Notes: generated by a model from the letters alone, not told the origin. 64,000 nt of DNA from an uncultured Lentisphaerota bacterium (GCA_903889245.1 CAISWQ010000123.1:35662-99661); one strand, 5' to 3'. Positions 26,568-35,539 are shown, numbered from the stretch's first letter. Translations and numbers: made by a program.

Positions 26568-27914
26568 TCACTCCACCCGCACCTGACCCACGCTGAAGCG
26601 GCCGGCCTGCTCCGGCACGTCCATCGCCAGCTTTAACGGCGGATGGTTGCCGGCGGCATCGGTCAGCGCGACCGCGAGAATGTACGCGCCCGCCGGCAAC
26701 GCCGCGGGAATGGCGAGCGTCTCGTTGAGCGTGCGCTCACCCGGCAGCCAGTCGCGCGGGTCGCTCTTCGCGTCGGCTCCGGCGACTTCGTGGCCGGCCG
26801 CGTCGAGCAGCAGCAGGCGCAGCTTATAGGGCCGGTAGAGCTTGCCGACGCCAACGTTCGCCCACTTCATCCCGATGGCGAGCGACGCGCCGCGCTTCGC
26901 CACAGGCACAAACGTGGCTTCGCGCAAGGCAAAGCGATAGCCCGCGAGCCGCGCGAGTTTCTCCAACTGCGGCAGCGCCTCCGGCGGAACGCGGCCGAGG
27001 TTGTCGTTGATCATCGTGACGTGGTTGGCGAGCATGAAGTTCACGGCGGCGTCGAACGACCAGCCGCGCGACTTCATGTCCTCATAGGCACCGAACCACT
27101 CGAACACGACCGGCGCGGTTTTCCAGGTCTCCGCCATGGCAGGCACAGCGGCATATTTCTTCGAGCCGATCCAGTTCTTCTCGTGCCACGGCGAGCCGAC
27201 GCCGTCGCGCCGCAGGCCCGCGCCGCGCGCGAGCGCGTAGGGCAGCACCTCGGCATCGTCGGTCATGAACACCAGCGGCGTCTTGCGGAAGGCGTTCACG
27301 TACATGTCCACGATTTGCCGGCGCACGGCCGCGGGCGCGGGATGTTTCGTGTGCCACTCGCCCCAGACGCCGTAGGAGCCGATGTCGAGGAACTCGACGC
27401 CCGGCTGCCCGTCGTAGCGTTCGCCTAGCGCCTTGATGAACGCGCCGTGATGCTTGAGGAAGAGCGGGTCGGTGTAGTCGGGCTCGATGCGCGTGATCTT
27501 TTTGCCGCCGCTGGTGGGATGGTTGTCCTTGATCTCGTAGTCGAAGCCCTTGCAGCCGGCGTCGAACAGCCACTTGGGCGAGGTGTAGTAGCCGGGACTG
27601 TGTGCGCTGCACGCCATCACGCGCAACGCGACGCGCGCATGGCGCGGCTGCCACGCGGCGATGGCATCATCGATGAACTTCCAGTTGAACTTGCCCGGCT
27701 CCGGCTCGGCATCCATCCAGGCGAAACGGATGTAGACGACCGAACACGGCAAGCGCGGCTCCTTCTTCGGCGTGCGGTTGTTGCTCATCCACCCCGCGCC
27801 GGGATTGGCAAACAGCGTATCCACCTCGCGAAACACGACGCGTTGCACCTCCGCGCCGCGAGCAACCATACCGGCCAGGAACAGAATGGTTAGAGCGTGG
27901 GGTAAGCTCTTCAT
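26568..27914 (-). CDS. Secreted DUF4832-type glycosidase-like protein
   Basis: 448 residues with a signal peptide (ALTILFLAGMVARGA). The N-terminal two thirds look like a TIM barrel of the beta-galactosidase/GH42-like clan: NPGAGWMSNN, YIRFAWMDAEPEPGKFNW, LDIGSYGVWGEWHT and VFEWFGAYED, with Glu residues in positions where the acid/base and nucleophile would lie. The C-terminal 120 residues fit a DUF4832-like beta-domain. The substrate is not known. It is a minus-strand gene just upstream of GH106 and may be co-transcribed with it across a 147-bp gap. Confidence 0.7.
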   Translation of the reverse strand: MKSLPHALTILFLAGMVARGAEVQRVVFREVDTLFANPGAGWMSNNRTPKKEPRLPCSVVYIRFAWMDAEPEPGKFNWKFIDDAIAAWQPRHARVALRVMACSAHSPGYYTSPKWLFDAGCKGFDYEIKDNHPTSGGKKITRIEPDYTDPLFLKHHGAFIKALGERYDGQPGVEFLDIGSYGVWGEWHTKHPAPAAVRRQIVDMYVNAFRKTPLVFMTDDAEVLPYALARGAGLRRDGVGSPWHEKNWIGSKKYAAVPAMAETWKTAPVVFEWFGAYEDMKSRGWSFDAAVNFMLANHVTMINDNLGRVPPEALPQLEKLARLAGYRFALREATFVPVAKRGASLAIGMKWANVGVGKLYRPYKLRLLLLDAAGHEVAGADAKSDPRDWLPGERTLNETLAIPAALPAGAYILAVALTDAAGNHPPLKLAMDVPEQAGRFSVGQVRVE

Positions 27915-27976
27915 CGGATGGCACTCATTTGCGTTGATCCATTATTTATCGAGACATGCTCCAGGCTTCCACCGGT

Positions 27977-28387
27977 TCAGGGAAGGCTGGCCAGCAGTTC
28001 GTCGGGGCCAAGCACCTTGAGGTTGGCCAGGCGGAAGTCATGCTGGTTGCGCGTAACGATGACTTCGGCGCCCACCAGCCGGCCCGCCTGCTCCAACACC
28101 GCATCCTCGAAATCGGCCACCCGGCTTTTGAGCGCTTCCTGCAATACGGCCCGGTTGACCGGTGCGATCTCGAACAACTCCAGCAATTTTCGCAGGGCCT
28201 GATGGGCTTGCGGGCGGGGCATGGCCTGCGTCAGCAGATAGTCAATGGTGGTGATGGTGGTGGCGCACAGGAAACCCTGCAATCGGGACTGTTCGATCAG
28301 GCCCAGCACCTCGGCTGAGGCCGCAGCAAAGGGTTGCCGATCCAGCAACACATCAAGGACCACATTGGTATCAACCAGAACTTTCAC
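27977..28387 (-). CDS. PIN-domain toxin (VapC-like)
   Basis: 136 residues. The PIN fold motifs are visible: VDTNVVLDVL with Asp6, a central acidic residue in the SAEVLGL helix, and IVTRNQHDF near the end with the last Asp. PIN toxins are Mg-dependent RNases that cut tRNA or rRNA. The start is GTG and overlaps the antitoxin stop (GTGA), so the pair is translated together, antitoxin first. Confidence 0.87.
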   Translation of the reverse strand: MKVLVDTNVVLDVLLDRQPFAAASAEVLGLIEQSRLQGFLCATTITTIDYLLTQAMPRPQAHQALRKLLELFEIAPVNRAVLQEALKSRVADFEDAVLEQAGRLVGAEVIVTRNQHDFRLANLKVLGPDELLASLP

Positions 28388-28623
28388 GAATACTTGGCCC
28401 GCAGATGTTTTTTATAGTCAGCCTCGGAGACACCGCGCCCCTTCAAAACGCCGACCAGCGAGGCGGTGAGGGGTGGCAGCGCAGGCGCTTTAGGACGAAC
28501 CACGGTCAAGCTGTCGAAAAACTCCCCGACAATTTGCGAGACCGATTTCCCCCGCCGGCTGGCCTCCACCTTGGCCGAGCGGACCAAGGCCTCGTCCATG
28601 CGCAGGGTGAGCTTCGTATTCAT
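28384..28623 (-). CDS. Antitoxin partner of the PIN toxin (DUF6364-like)
   Basis: 79 residues. It begins MNTKLTLRMDEALVRSAKV, a ribbon-helix-helix-like DNA-binding start, and continues ASRRGKSVSQIVGEFFDSL. The C-terminal part would wrap the toxin. The ATG at 28623 is chosen over an upstream GTG/ATG frame because it begins the conserved segment and follows AGAGAG. It is translationally coupled to the toxin gene. Confidence 0.82.
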   Translation of the reverse strand: MNTKLTLRMDEALVRSAKVEASRRGKSVSQIVGEFFDSLTVVRPKAPALPPLTASLVGVLKGRGVSEADYKKHLRAKYS

Positions 28624-28659
28624 GACGTACTCTCTAGCCTGACTTGTACGTCTTGTCAA
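28624..28659 (-). promoter_or_regulatory. Toxin-antitoxin promoter with possible operator
   Basis: Reading on the minus strand, TTGACA (28659-28654), a 17-base spacer and TAGAGA (28636-28631) form a sigma70-like promoter just ahead of the antitoxin ATG. Perfect 7-bp inverted arms GACGTAC/GTACGTC lie at 28646-28652 and 28624-28630, spanning the -10 box and Shine-Dalgarno region. That is where an autoregulating antitoxin would be expected to bind. Prediction only. Confidence 0.45.
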
Positions 28660-28762
28660 TATCCACCTGGCGCAACGTTCACCTATCGCGCCACGTAAGA
28701 GTCAGACAAGACCTCTATTCTTGACGCCATATCCAGCGGGCGTCAAAGCCGGGGATGGCCCT

Positions 28763-30322
28763 TCATTTCCACTCGTCGGTGCGGAAGGTTTGCGCGGGGA
28801 GGCCGTCCTTGTTGAAGAGGTTCGCCCACGGCGCGTTGCTGCTCCACGCGTAGCGGACCGCGACCGGCTGCGGCACGGCGGCGCAGGAGACGACGACGCT
28901 GTCGCCCTCGATCTGCGCCTCGGCCCAGCGGAATTTCTTGTCGGCACCCGCGACCATGAAGCCCTGCAGCTTGTCGCTATGCCGCGCGGCGAGCCCCTGC
29001 CCGACGTGCGTGAAGCTGATGCGGATCTTGCCGCCCTCGACCTTGTGCGCGGCGTAGAGCGGGCCGCTATATTCGACCGGCTGCCCGTAGACGAAGCCAA
29101 GCGCCACGCGGACGGCGCGCGCGCCGTAGCCATTCTTGTTCGTGGGATGCGTGCCGCTGCCGAGGTCGGTGCTGGTGACCATCGCGGTCTTGGGATGTTG
29201 CTGGATCTTGAGGTGCAGTTCGCGGTAGAGGCCATCAATGTTGCCCGGCTCGCGCGGGAGTTGCGGACTGAACTTGCTCGCGTTCTTCGTCACAGGATCG
29301 CCGAGGTCCCACGCGGTGCCGCCGCCGCTGTGCTTCTGGACGTAGAGGAACGGGAAGTCCTGCCCCCACTCCTTGCGCCAGCCAGCAATGAGCGCACCCA
29401 TGAGGTTGAACTGATCCACGCCGGTGATTGCCGTGCCGCTCTCGCCCTGATCCCAGAGCACGCCGCGGATCGCATAGGGCGCATAGGGCTGGACGTGCGC
29501 CTGATAGAGGTTGCCGATGCGGCCGGCGGACTCGCCCGGCTTCGTGGGCTTGGTGGGACCGCGCGGCCCGCGCTTTTTCTCCTGCTTCGCTTTCTCGGCG
29601 ACCGGTTTCCACGCGGCGAGGTCCTTTTCATATTTCTGCTGCGCCGCGGCCAGGTCATAGGTCTTGGCGAACTCCGCCGCCTGCGCCTGGCAGGCGGCGT
29701 CGCTGCGCAGCATCTCCTCGGTCAGCCAGTAGCCCGAGGGCGTGCCGCCGACCGCGCCGACCATGATGCCGACGGGCACGTCGAGCTTCTGCTGGAGCTG
29801 GTAGCCGAACGCGAACAGCAGCGCGGAGAACTGCTTGATGTTCGCGGGTGTCGCCTCCTCCCAGCCGGCGCGGCCCTTGTGCAGCAGGCGCAGCTTGGGA
29901 TAGGTGGCCTCGGCGGCCCTGGCCAGCGCGGGATCGTTGTTCGTGTAGCTCGGCACGTGCATGTCCATGTTCGACTGGCCGGAGCCGAGCCAGACCTCGC
30001 CGACGAGCACGTCGGAAATGGTCAATGGTTTATGGCTGATGGAGGAGGTGATGGTCATCGTGCGTGGCTCTGCCGAGACCGGCAACGGGTCCAATTTCAC
30101 CATCCATTTACCCTTGGCATCCGCCGTGGCCGTTTTGGTCTGGCCGGCAAAGGCAACGGTCACCTGCTCGCCGGGCGCGGCGGTGCCCCAGATCGGCGCG
30201 GCCGCATCGCGCTGCAATACCATGTGATCGGAAATTGCCGGCGGCAGCTTCACCTCGGCGCGCGCCGCGAACGCGCAGGCCACCAAGGCGGACAGGCAGA
30301 GAACGAGCGTGGATGGTTTCAT
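28763..30322 (-). CDS. Sialate O-acetylesterase family (SASA) carbohydrate esterase
   Basis: 519 residues with a signal peptide ending ARA. The family hallmarks are SGQSNMDMHV with catalytic Ser117, WDQGESG in the middle, and the Asp/His-containing DLGSGTHPTNKNGYG near residue 390. An Ig-like N-terminal domain (residues about 25-100) precedes the SGNH-type domain. These enzymes remove acetyl groups from sialic acid or from xylan-type and other glycans. AAGGAG lies upstream of the ATG. It follows the esterase gene at 30352-31332 by 29 bases, so two deacylating enzymes are made together. Confidence 0.92.
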   Translation of the reverse strand: MKPSTLVLCLSALVACAFAARAEVKLPPAISDHMVLQRDAAAPIWGTAAPGEQVTVAFAGQTKTATADAKGKWMVKLDPLPVSAEPRTMTITSSISHKPLTISDVLVGEVWLGSGQSNMDMHVPSYTNNDPALARAAEATYPKLRLLHKGRAGWEEATPANIKQFSALLFAFGYQLQQKLDVPVGIMVGAVGGTPSGYWLTEEMLRSDAACQAQAAEFAKTYDLAAAQQKYEKDLAAWKPVAEKAKQEKKRGPRGPTKPTKPGESAGRIGNLYQAHVQPYAPYAIRGVLWDQGESGTAITGVDQFNLMGALIAGWRKEWGQDFPFLYVQKHSGGGTAWDLGDPVTKNASKFSPQLPREPGNIDGLYRELHLKIQQHPKTAMVTSTDLGSGTHPTNKNGYGARAVRVALGFVYGQPVEYSGPLYAAHKVEGGKIRISFTHVGQGLAARHSDKLQGFMVAGADKKFRWAEAQIEGDSVVVSCAAVPQPVAVRYAWSSNAPWANLFNKDGLPAQTFRTDEWK

Positions 30323-30351
30323 GACAGGACTCCTTCGGTTTTAGCAGACGT

Positions 30352-31332
30352 TCAGCGTTGCGTCGGCGCTTTGAGCTTCTCGATCAGGAACGCGCCGGTG
30401 GTCGCGTGCTTCACATCGGTCGCGCCGGGATAGAAGACCTCGCAGGGCACGCCGCATTCCTTGCAATGCTCCTGCAACTTCACGCCGAAGTTGGCGGTAT
30501 GCGTCGGGTCCTTCTGGTCCTGCCCGAGCGCCGGCGGCGCATTAAAGGTGCAGTAGATCGGCGGATCATCGCTGCTGACGAGCGCGTACGGCGAATACTC
30601 GGCGATCCACGGCAGAATCTTGTCGCGCCCGTCGAGAAACTCCTGAAAATTCTTGAAGCCAAACGCGTGGCCGCCGTACTTGCTGTTCGGCGTCCACTCC
30701 TTCATCTGCTTGGGGTCGAGCGTCGTCTGCGGGCCGGAGACCGCGGCACACCACAGACGCGTGGACTCGCGCGCGATGGGATCATCGCTCTTCGGATCGG
30801 CCATATCGGGATGGAACGCGAGCCACAGGCTGGAGCACGCGCCCGCCGAGCCACCGCTCGCGCCGATGCGTTCCTTGTCAATGTTCCACTCCTGCGCCTT
30901 GCTGCGGACGAATTGCAGCGCGCGCGCCGCGTCGGTCAGCGGCCCCTTGACCGGCGGCACGACCTTGTCGGCGGTCGCCTCTGGAATGAAACGATATTCA
31001 ATCGAGACCACCGAGATGCCGTTCTTGAGCATCTCCGGCAACAGGCCTGCCACGCTGGAACGATTGCCGCCCATCCAACCGCCGCCGTGGATGAAGAACA
31101 GCAGCGGCGTCGGCTTGTCGGACTCCGCCTTCCAGAACGTCATGACCTGTTTCGGGTGTTTGCCGTAGGCCACGTCGTCCAGTGTCGCCTTCGGCAGCGG
31201 CGGCGCGGGCTTGGCGGCTTTCGCCGGTTTGGCGGCGGGCTTCTTGGCCGGCGCCTTCTCCGCCGCCAGCGATGGCAGCGATAGCGCGAGCGTTCCAACC
31301 AACATCCAACGACCGAGTCTCTGCAACTTCAT
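30352..31332 (-). CDS. Secreted alpha/beta-hydrolase of the HSL/BD-FAE esterase type
   Basis: 326 residues. Signal peptide ending SLAA, then a Lys/Ala/Pro-rich linker (residues about 25-48, EKAPAKKPAAKPAKAA). The oxyanion motif IHGGGW is at residues 81-86 and the nucleophile elbow GGSAG holds Ser162. It would remove acetyl or similar groups from glycans. AAGGAGAAC precedes the ATG. The linker has the same low-complexity make-up as the C-terminal tails of neighbouring sulfatases. Confidence 0.82.
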   Translation of the reverse strand: MKLQRLGRWMLVGTLALSLPSLAAEKAPAKKPAAKPAKAAKPAPPLPKATLDDVAYGKHPKQVMTFWKAESDKPTPLLFFIHGGGWMGGNRSSVAGLLPEMLKNGISVVSIEYRFIPEATADKVVPPVKGPLTDAARALQFVRSKAQEWNIDKERIGASGGSAGACSSLWLAFHPDMADPKSDDPIARESTRLWCAAVSGPQTTLDPKQMKEWTPNSKYGGHAFGFKNFQEFLDGRDKILPWIAEYSPYALVSSDDPPIYCTFNAPPALGQDQKDPTHTANFGVKLQEHCKECGVPCEVFYPGATDVKHATTGAFLIEKLKAPTQR

Positions 31333-31397
31333 GATGTTCTCCTTTGGTAAGACATTCCCTTCCCAACGGCCCTATCAACGGCCCGGCCCGGCGGATA

Positions 31398-31446
31398 TTT
31401 TCCAAGCCTTGGAAAATAGTGCGGCGTTTTTTCCAAGGCTTGGAAC
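31398..31446. repeat. Palindrome pair H
   Basis: Two units with cores centred at 31407 and 31438 (31 bp), joined by a GCGGCGTTTTTTCC spacer like that between the first two units of array C. It lies 14 bases beyond the stop of the sulfatase at 31461-32885. Confidence 0.88.
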
Positions 31447-31460
31447 TTTCCGCCGCCGGC

Positions 31461-32885
31461 TTACTTCGCCTTGGCCTTTTTCTTTTGTTGCTGCTGTTGC
31501 TGCTGTTTCTTGGGGCCCGGGCGCGGGCTCTCGAAAATGGGCGGGACGAGCTGCGCGTTCCACGCCTCGAAGGCGGCGGTCAGGCGCTTGACCACATCGG
31601 GCTTCTCGGCGGCGAGGTCATGCTCCTCGCCGATGTCGGCAGCGAGGTCGTAGAGATGCGACTGCTGCTCGCCGGTGCTCTTCAGCAGTTTGTAGCGGCC
31701 TTCGCGGACGGCCCAGCCGCTGCCGCCACCGGTGCGCCAGAAGAGGCGCTCGTGCGGTGCGGCCTTGTTCGCGCCCGTCAGGTGCGGGACCAGGTTGACG
31801 CCATCGAGCGGCTTCTCTGGCGGCTGCGCGCCCGCGAGCGCGAGCGCGGTCGGCAGCAGGTCGAGCGCAATCACGGGCTCGTTATAGACCGCGCCCGCCG
31901 GCAGCGTGCCCGGCCAGCACGCGACGAACGGCACGCGGATACCGCCCTCGAGCACCTGCCCCTTGCCCCCACGCAGCGGCGTATTGCTGCACGGCACCAC
32001 CGTGATCGGCCCGCCGTTGTCGGAAAGGAAGAAGATCAACGTGTCCTGCTCCAGCCCGTGCTTGCGCAGCGCCTCCGTGACGCGGCCGATGCCGTCATCC
32101 ATCGCGCTGTTCATCGCCGCGTAGGTGCGCCGCTTTTCGTCGCTGATGTTCGGGAAGCGCGCGAGATACTTCTCCGGCGCCTGCAGCGGCGTGTGCACCG
32201 CGTTGTAGGCCAGGTAGAGGAAGAACGGCCCGGCTTTATGGCGGCCGATAAACGCGACGGCCTCGTCGGAGAGAATGTCGGTCATGTAGCCGGTGTGCGT
32301 CACCGACTCCTTGTTGCGGTTCAGCGGAATCCGGTATTCCACCTGCCAGGTCTTCTCCTGCGGCAGCGGGTTCTTCTCGTCCGGCAGATACATGTGCCCG
32401 CCGCCACGGAAGCCGAAATATTCCGCGAAGCCGCGCTCGTTCGGGTGGAAGCACGGTGCCGCGCCCAGATGCCATTTGCCGATTGCGCCGGTCGCGTAGC
32501 CCGCGGCGCCCAGTTGCTTGGCCAAGAAAGTTTCCGAGAGCGGCAGCCCGACCTTCGTATCCTCCGGCAGCCACGTCGGGTTGTTCTCGTGCCCGAACCG
32601 CTGCTGATAGCGGCCGGTCATCAGCCCCGCGCGCGTCGGGCTGCAGAACGGGTGCGACACGTAGCCGCTAGTGCACCGCACGCCGTTTTTCGCGAGCGCA
32701 TCGATGTTCGGCGTCGCGATATCCTTGCAGCCGTTGAACCCCACATCGGCAAACCCTAGATCGTCGGCGAGGATGACGATCACATTCGGCTTGCGGGCGC
32801 CAGCCGCGAACACCCTCGGCGCAGCCAGCGACGCCAGCCCCAACCCGGCCACCTTCAGAAAGTCACGGCGCGAAGCAGTCTTCAT
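31461..32885 (-). CDS. Tat-exported S1 sulfatase with poly-Gln/Lys tail
   Basis: 474 residues from the ATG at 32885 (AAAGGA upstream). Tat leader SRRDFLKVAGLGLASL; mature domain starts RKPNVIVILADDLG; signature CSPTR begins at Cys81; C-terminal metal motif FLSDNGGP. The GFADVGFNGC region is typical of the arylsulfatase/N-acetylgalactosamine-sulfatase branch. The last 16 or so residues are seven Gln followed by Lys/Ala (KKQQQQQQQKKKAKAK), which is unusual. The promoter and Tat-leader DNA closely match those of the sulfatase at 41320-42867, although the catalytic domains differ. Confidence 0.92.
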   Translation of the reverse strand: MKTASRRDFLKVAGLGLASLAAPRVFAAGARKPNVIVILADDLGFADVGFNGCKDIATPNIDALAKNGVRCTSGYVSHPFCSPTRAGLMTGRYQQRFGHENNPTWLPEDTKVGLPLSETFLAKQLGAAGYATGAIGKWHLGAAPCFHPNERGFAEYFGFRGGGHMYLPDEKNPLPQEKTWQVEYRIPLNRNKESVTHTGYMTDILSDEAVAFIGRHKAGPFFLYLAYNAVHTPLQAPEKYLARFPNISDEKRRTYAAMNSAMDDGIGRVTEALRKHGLEQDTLIFFLSDNGGPITVVPCSNTPLRGGKGQVLEGGIRVPFVACWPGTLPAGAVYNEPVIALDLLPTALALAGAQPPEKPLDGVNLVPHLTGANKAAPHERLFWRTGGGSGWAVREGRYKLLKSTGEQQSHLYDLAADIGEEHDLAAEKPDVVKRLTAAFEAWNAQLVPPIFESPRPGPKKQQQQQQQKKKAKAK

Positions 32886-32912
32886 TGGTTTTCCTTTCGT
32901 GCAGCGCCGCGC

Positions 32913-32940
32913 AGTATGCCATGCGCCGTCGAGATGCCAA
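32913..32940 (-). promoter_or_regulatory. Shared sulfatase promoter, copy 1
   Basis: On the minus strand: TTGGCA (32940-32935), 16-base spacer, CATACT (32918-32913), followed by the conserved GCGCGGC. The -10 box is 27 bases before the ATG at 32885. The same arrangement with the same 16-base spacer is found upstream of two other sulfatase genes (35502 and 42867). Confidence 0.6.
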
Positions 32941-32970
32941 GCCAAACGAAACCGGGGAGAGGAGGAAAAC

Positions 32971-33012
32971 GAACCGCAGAATAACGAACAAGGAATGACG
33001 AATGTCGAAGGG
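32971..33012. repeat. Dispersed element GAACCGCAGAA...GAATGTCGAAG, copy 1
   Basis: About 42 bases that match 42948-42988 with a few changes. In both places it lies just upstream of the shared sulfatase promoter, so the promoter and this element may have been copied together. Confidence 0.65.
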
Positions 33013-33052
33013 CGGACTGGAGGTGTACTTCCCAAGGGCAGCGCGTGCAGCT

Positions 33053-33436
33053 TTAATCACAAATCCACTCAAATAAATCTGCGGGATCAAGCAAAAGCAA
33101 AATCAGCCCTGCCAGCCAGCCTCCAAAGAGCAGCGCAGAACCGACGAACATGCGCATTTTATAATTTGGAATTTTCCGCAGGAGCAAGGCGAGGCCGATG
33201 GAGCCGAGTATCAAACCGATCACTGGGATACCCCAGTCGAGCCAGGCGGTGGCAGGCAAAAAATTTTCCGGAAGATTCTTGGGGTCAGGATGGTCATAGT
33301 GCGGCCAATATCCCAAAAACAAGGAGGCCCGCCACGCATACGTTACGAGTGATAAACACCACGCCAAGGGCAACAGCCCCAAACCCGCTTGAACCGTCGC
33401 GATTACCATGCTCCCTAAATTTTCAGCCCGCGTCAT
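33053..33436 (-). CDS. Small membrane protein of unknown function
   Basis: 127 residues with three probable membrane helices (around VQAGLGLLPLAWCLSLVTYA, IPVIGLILGSIGLALLL and MFVGSALLFGGWLAGLILLL). I do not recognise a family. Its GC content is lower than that of the neighbours. A second Met at residue 10 is another possible start; neither has an ideal Shine-Dalgarno sequence. It is flanked by sulfatase genes and by palindrome array D upstream. Confidence 0.55.
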   Translation of the reverse strand: MTRAENLGSMVIATVQAGLGLLPLAWCLSLVTYAWRASLFLGYWPHYDHPDPKNLPENFLPATAWLDWGIPVIGLILGSIGLALLLRKIPNYKMRMFVGSALLFGGWLAGLILLLLDPADLFEWICD

Positions 33437-33484
33437 TTGAGGTCACGCTAGCGGAAAGCCGCAGTTGGGGCAAGTGCGGCGGCG

Positions 33485-33597
33485 GTTTCCAAGCCTTGGA
33501 AATTCTGCCGCGCTTTTTTCCAAGGCTTGGAAAAGTTTCTGCGAGATTTTCCAATGCCTGGAAAATCCGGGCACTCCGATTTCCAATGTTTGGAAAC
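33485..33597. repeat. Phased palindrome array D, four units
   Basis: Cores centred at 33494, 33525, 33556 and 33588 (31, 31, 32 bp), the same spacing pattern as array C. Unit order AAGCC, AAGGC, AATGC, AATGT. It is 49 bases upstream of the small membrane protein gene. Confidence 0.9.
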
Positions 33598-33682
33598 GTT
33601 TCAGCGCCCGTGCCTGCAGGCGAGTGGCTGGGTTTGGCTGGGCCGGGCCGCATGCTGACGAGTGCGGCTACGGAACGAGCGC

Positions 33683-33752
33683 TCGCAAAATCTGCTTACA
33701 AAATCATACCCGGCACTGTTGCACGCGATGATTTTGTTCCCATGATTTTGAG
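33683..33752. repeat. AAAATCAT inverted element, copy 1
   Basis: ACAAAATCAT at 33698-33707 pairs with ATGATTTTGT at 33728-33737, and the outer arm CATGATTTTGAG (33741-33752) pairs with a degenerate left arm near 33683. The same nested design is found at 42997-43053 and 63631-63703. Non-coding; possibly a small mobile or REP-like element. Confidence 0.7.
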
Positions 33753-33945
33753 CCTTCGGTAGCCGCACTCGTGAGAGTGCGGCCGCCGCAGCCCCACCCC
33801 AACCATCAACGCTTTCTGCTGTGGGCGGGGTTTCCAACCCCGCGAACCGCAACCGCGACGCCACGTACACAACGCGGGAGCTGTAGCTCCCGCCCACAAG
33901 AGGAATCGCTCTCCCTGCCTCCGCGTTCTGACGATCGCGACTGCG
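33753..33945. repeat. GTAGCCGCAC / GTGGGCGGGG type small palindromes
   Basis: A series of short inverted repeats: GCCGCACTC...GAGTGCGGC, then GTGGGCGGGG...CCCCGCGAAC, then GCGGGAGCTGTAGCTCCCGC. Very similar elements recur at 43130-43460. No gene is seen. Confidence 0.6.
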
Positions 33946-35502
33946 TCAGGTTTCCTTCGCGGGCTTGCGCTTGTTGCGACCGGGCTTGGTCTTCTTCGGT
34001 TCCACCAGGACGCCCGGCGGCGGCTCCGGCGCGACGCCGGCGAGCACGGGCACCGGTGGCAGGTCCTTCTGCCACGCCTCGTGCTGGGCGGCGAGCGCCT
34101 TCAGCGTGGCGGCATAGGCGGGATCGCCGGCGAGGTCGTGCATCTCCAGCGGGTCCTTGGTCAGGTCATAGAGTTCCGCTGCGCCACCGCCGTGCCGCTC
34201 GTTCTTCCTGTCGTTCTTGATGTACTTGAACTGCGCGGTGCGAAGCATCGAGCTGCCGCGTTCGGCAAAGGCGCGATTCTTCCACGCAGCATCCTTGCCG
34301 GCGACCAGCGCGGTCATGCTCTTCCCCTGGATACCCTGCGCGGGCAGCGCCACGCCGGCCAGTTCGCAGAGCGTCGGCATCACGTCGATGTTCTCGACGA
34401 TCTCGCTGACCACCGCGCCGCGATTGAACGTGGCCGCGCCCGGATGGGCGGCGGGCACCTTCATCAGCAGTGGAATGCGCGACGAACCTTCGTACATCAC
34501 GCCCTTGAACCAGCGGTTGAGGTCGCCGAGCATGTTGCCGTGGTCGGCGGTGAAGACGATGAGGGTGTTCTCCGCCAGCCCTTGCGCGCGAAGCTGCTCC
34601 AGCAGCCGGCCGACGTTGTCATCCACCATCGTCACCTTCGCGAGGTAGGCGGCGGTCAAGGCCTTGACGATCTGCGGGTCGTTGACGACGTGCCGGTTCG
34701 ACTCCGTCTGCTTGGGCTTGGCCGGGTCCTGCTTGAACGAGGGCGGCAGCGGCATTTTTTCGGCATCAAACATCTTCCAGTAGGGCTCGCAGAGATGCGA
34801 CGGGCTGTGCGGGTCGAGGTAGCTGACGAACAGGAAGAACGGCTTCGTCTGGTCGCGCTGCTTCAGGAAATCCACCGCGCGGTCGGTGATCCAGAACGTC
34901 TGCGCGTCCTCCTTCGGATACGGCAGCCGGCCGAGGTCGCGGCCGAGCGGATCGTCCGGGAACGGTTGCTCCACGGTCTTCCGCGCCGCGTTGCGGCCGT
35001 GCTTCTGCTCCACGTCGGCCGGCCACGATGGCAGCAGGCGCGGACCTTCGCCGGCGAACGACCAGAAGCAGTCGAAGTTGTAGGCGAGGTTGTCGGGGAT
35101 GAAGTGGAGCTTGCCGCTGATGGCGGTCTGGTAGCCATGGTGCTTGAGGATGGCGGGCAGCAGCAGTTGCGGCTCGCGCAGCGGCGTACTGTTATCGGTG
35201 GCGCCGTGGACGTGCGCGTAGCGGCTGGTGAAGAAGCTGTAGCGCGAAGGCGTGCAGATCGGCGCGACCGTGTAGGCCGTGGCGAAGCGCGTGCCCTCGC
35301 GCGCGAGCCGGTCGAGGTGCGGCGTCTTCACCAGCGGATGGCCCGCGCAGCTCATCACGTTCCACTTCATCTCGTCGACCATGATGAAGAGGATGTTCGG
35401 GCGCGCGAGCGTGGCGTTGGCCGCGCTGCGTGCCAGCCCCGTGAGCCCCAGCGTGCCCAGCCCGGCGAGCTTCAGAAAATCACGACGCGAAGTTGTTTGC
35501 AT
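33946..35502 (-). CDS. Tat-exported S1 sulfatase (CTPSR)
   Basis: 518 residues. Tat leader TSRRDFLKLAGLGTLG; mature domain starts ARPNILFIMVDEM; signature CTPSR begins at Cys83; later HFIPDN, DPHSPSH and FTADHGNMLG metal and active-site motifs. The C-terminal tail is basic (EPKKTKPGRNKRKPAKET). No Shine-Dalgarno sequence is seen: the -10 box of the shared promoter ends only nine bases before the ATG, so the mRNA may be almost leaderless. The first 47 bases of the gene match the start of the sulfatase gene at 42867 with about three changes. Confidence 0.92.
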   Translation of the reverse strand: MQTTSRRDFLKLAGLGTLGLTGLARSAANATLARPNILFIMVDEMKWNVMSCAGHPLVKTPHLDRLAREGTRFATAYTVAPICTPSRYSFFTSRYAHVHGATDNSTPLREPQLLLPAILKHHGYQTAISGKLHFIPDNLAYNFDCFWSFAGEGPRLLPSWPADVEQKHGRNAARKTVEQPFPDDPLGRDLGRLPYPKEDAQTFWITDRAVDFLKQRDQTKPFFLFVSYLDPHSPSHLCEPYWKMFDAEKMPLPPSFKQDPAKPKQTESNRHVVNDPQIVKALTAAYLAKVTMVDDNVGRLLEQLRAQGLAENTLIVFTADHGNMLGDLNRWFKGVMYEGSSRIPLLMKVPAAHPGAATFNRGAVVSEIVENIDVMPTLCELAGVALPAQGIQGKSMTALVAGKDAAWKNRAFAERGSSMLRTAQFKYIKNDRKNERHGGGAAELYDLTKDPLEMHDLAGDPAYAATLKALAAQHEAWQKDLPPVPVLAGVAPEPPPGVLVEPKKTKPGRNKRKPAKET

Positions 35503-35511
35503 AGGCCGCGC

Positions 35512-35539
35512 AGTATGCCATGCGCCCTCCGGTTTCCAA
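35512..35539 (-). promoter_or_regulatory. Shared sulfatase promoter, copy 2, using a palindrome as -35 box
   Basis: On the minus strand: TTGGAA (35539-35534), 16-base spacer, CATACT (35517-35512). The -35 hexamer is the right half of a TTTCCAAGCCTTGGAAA palindrome (core 35536-35546). In the two sister promoters this position reads TTGGCA. Confidence 0.55.
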
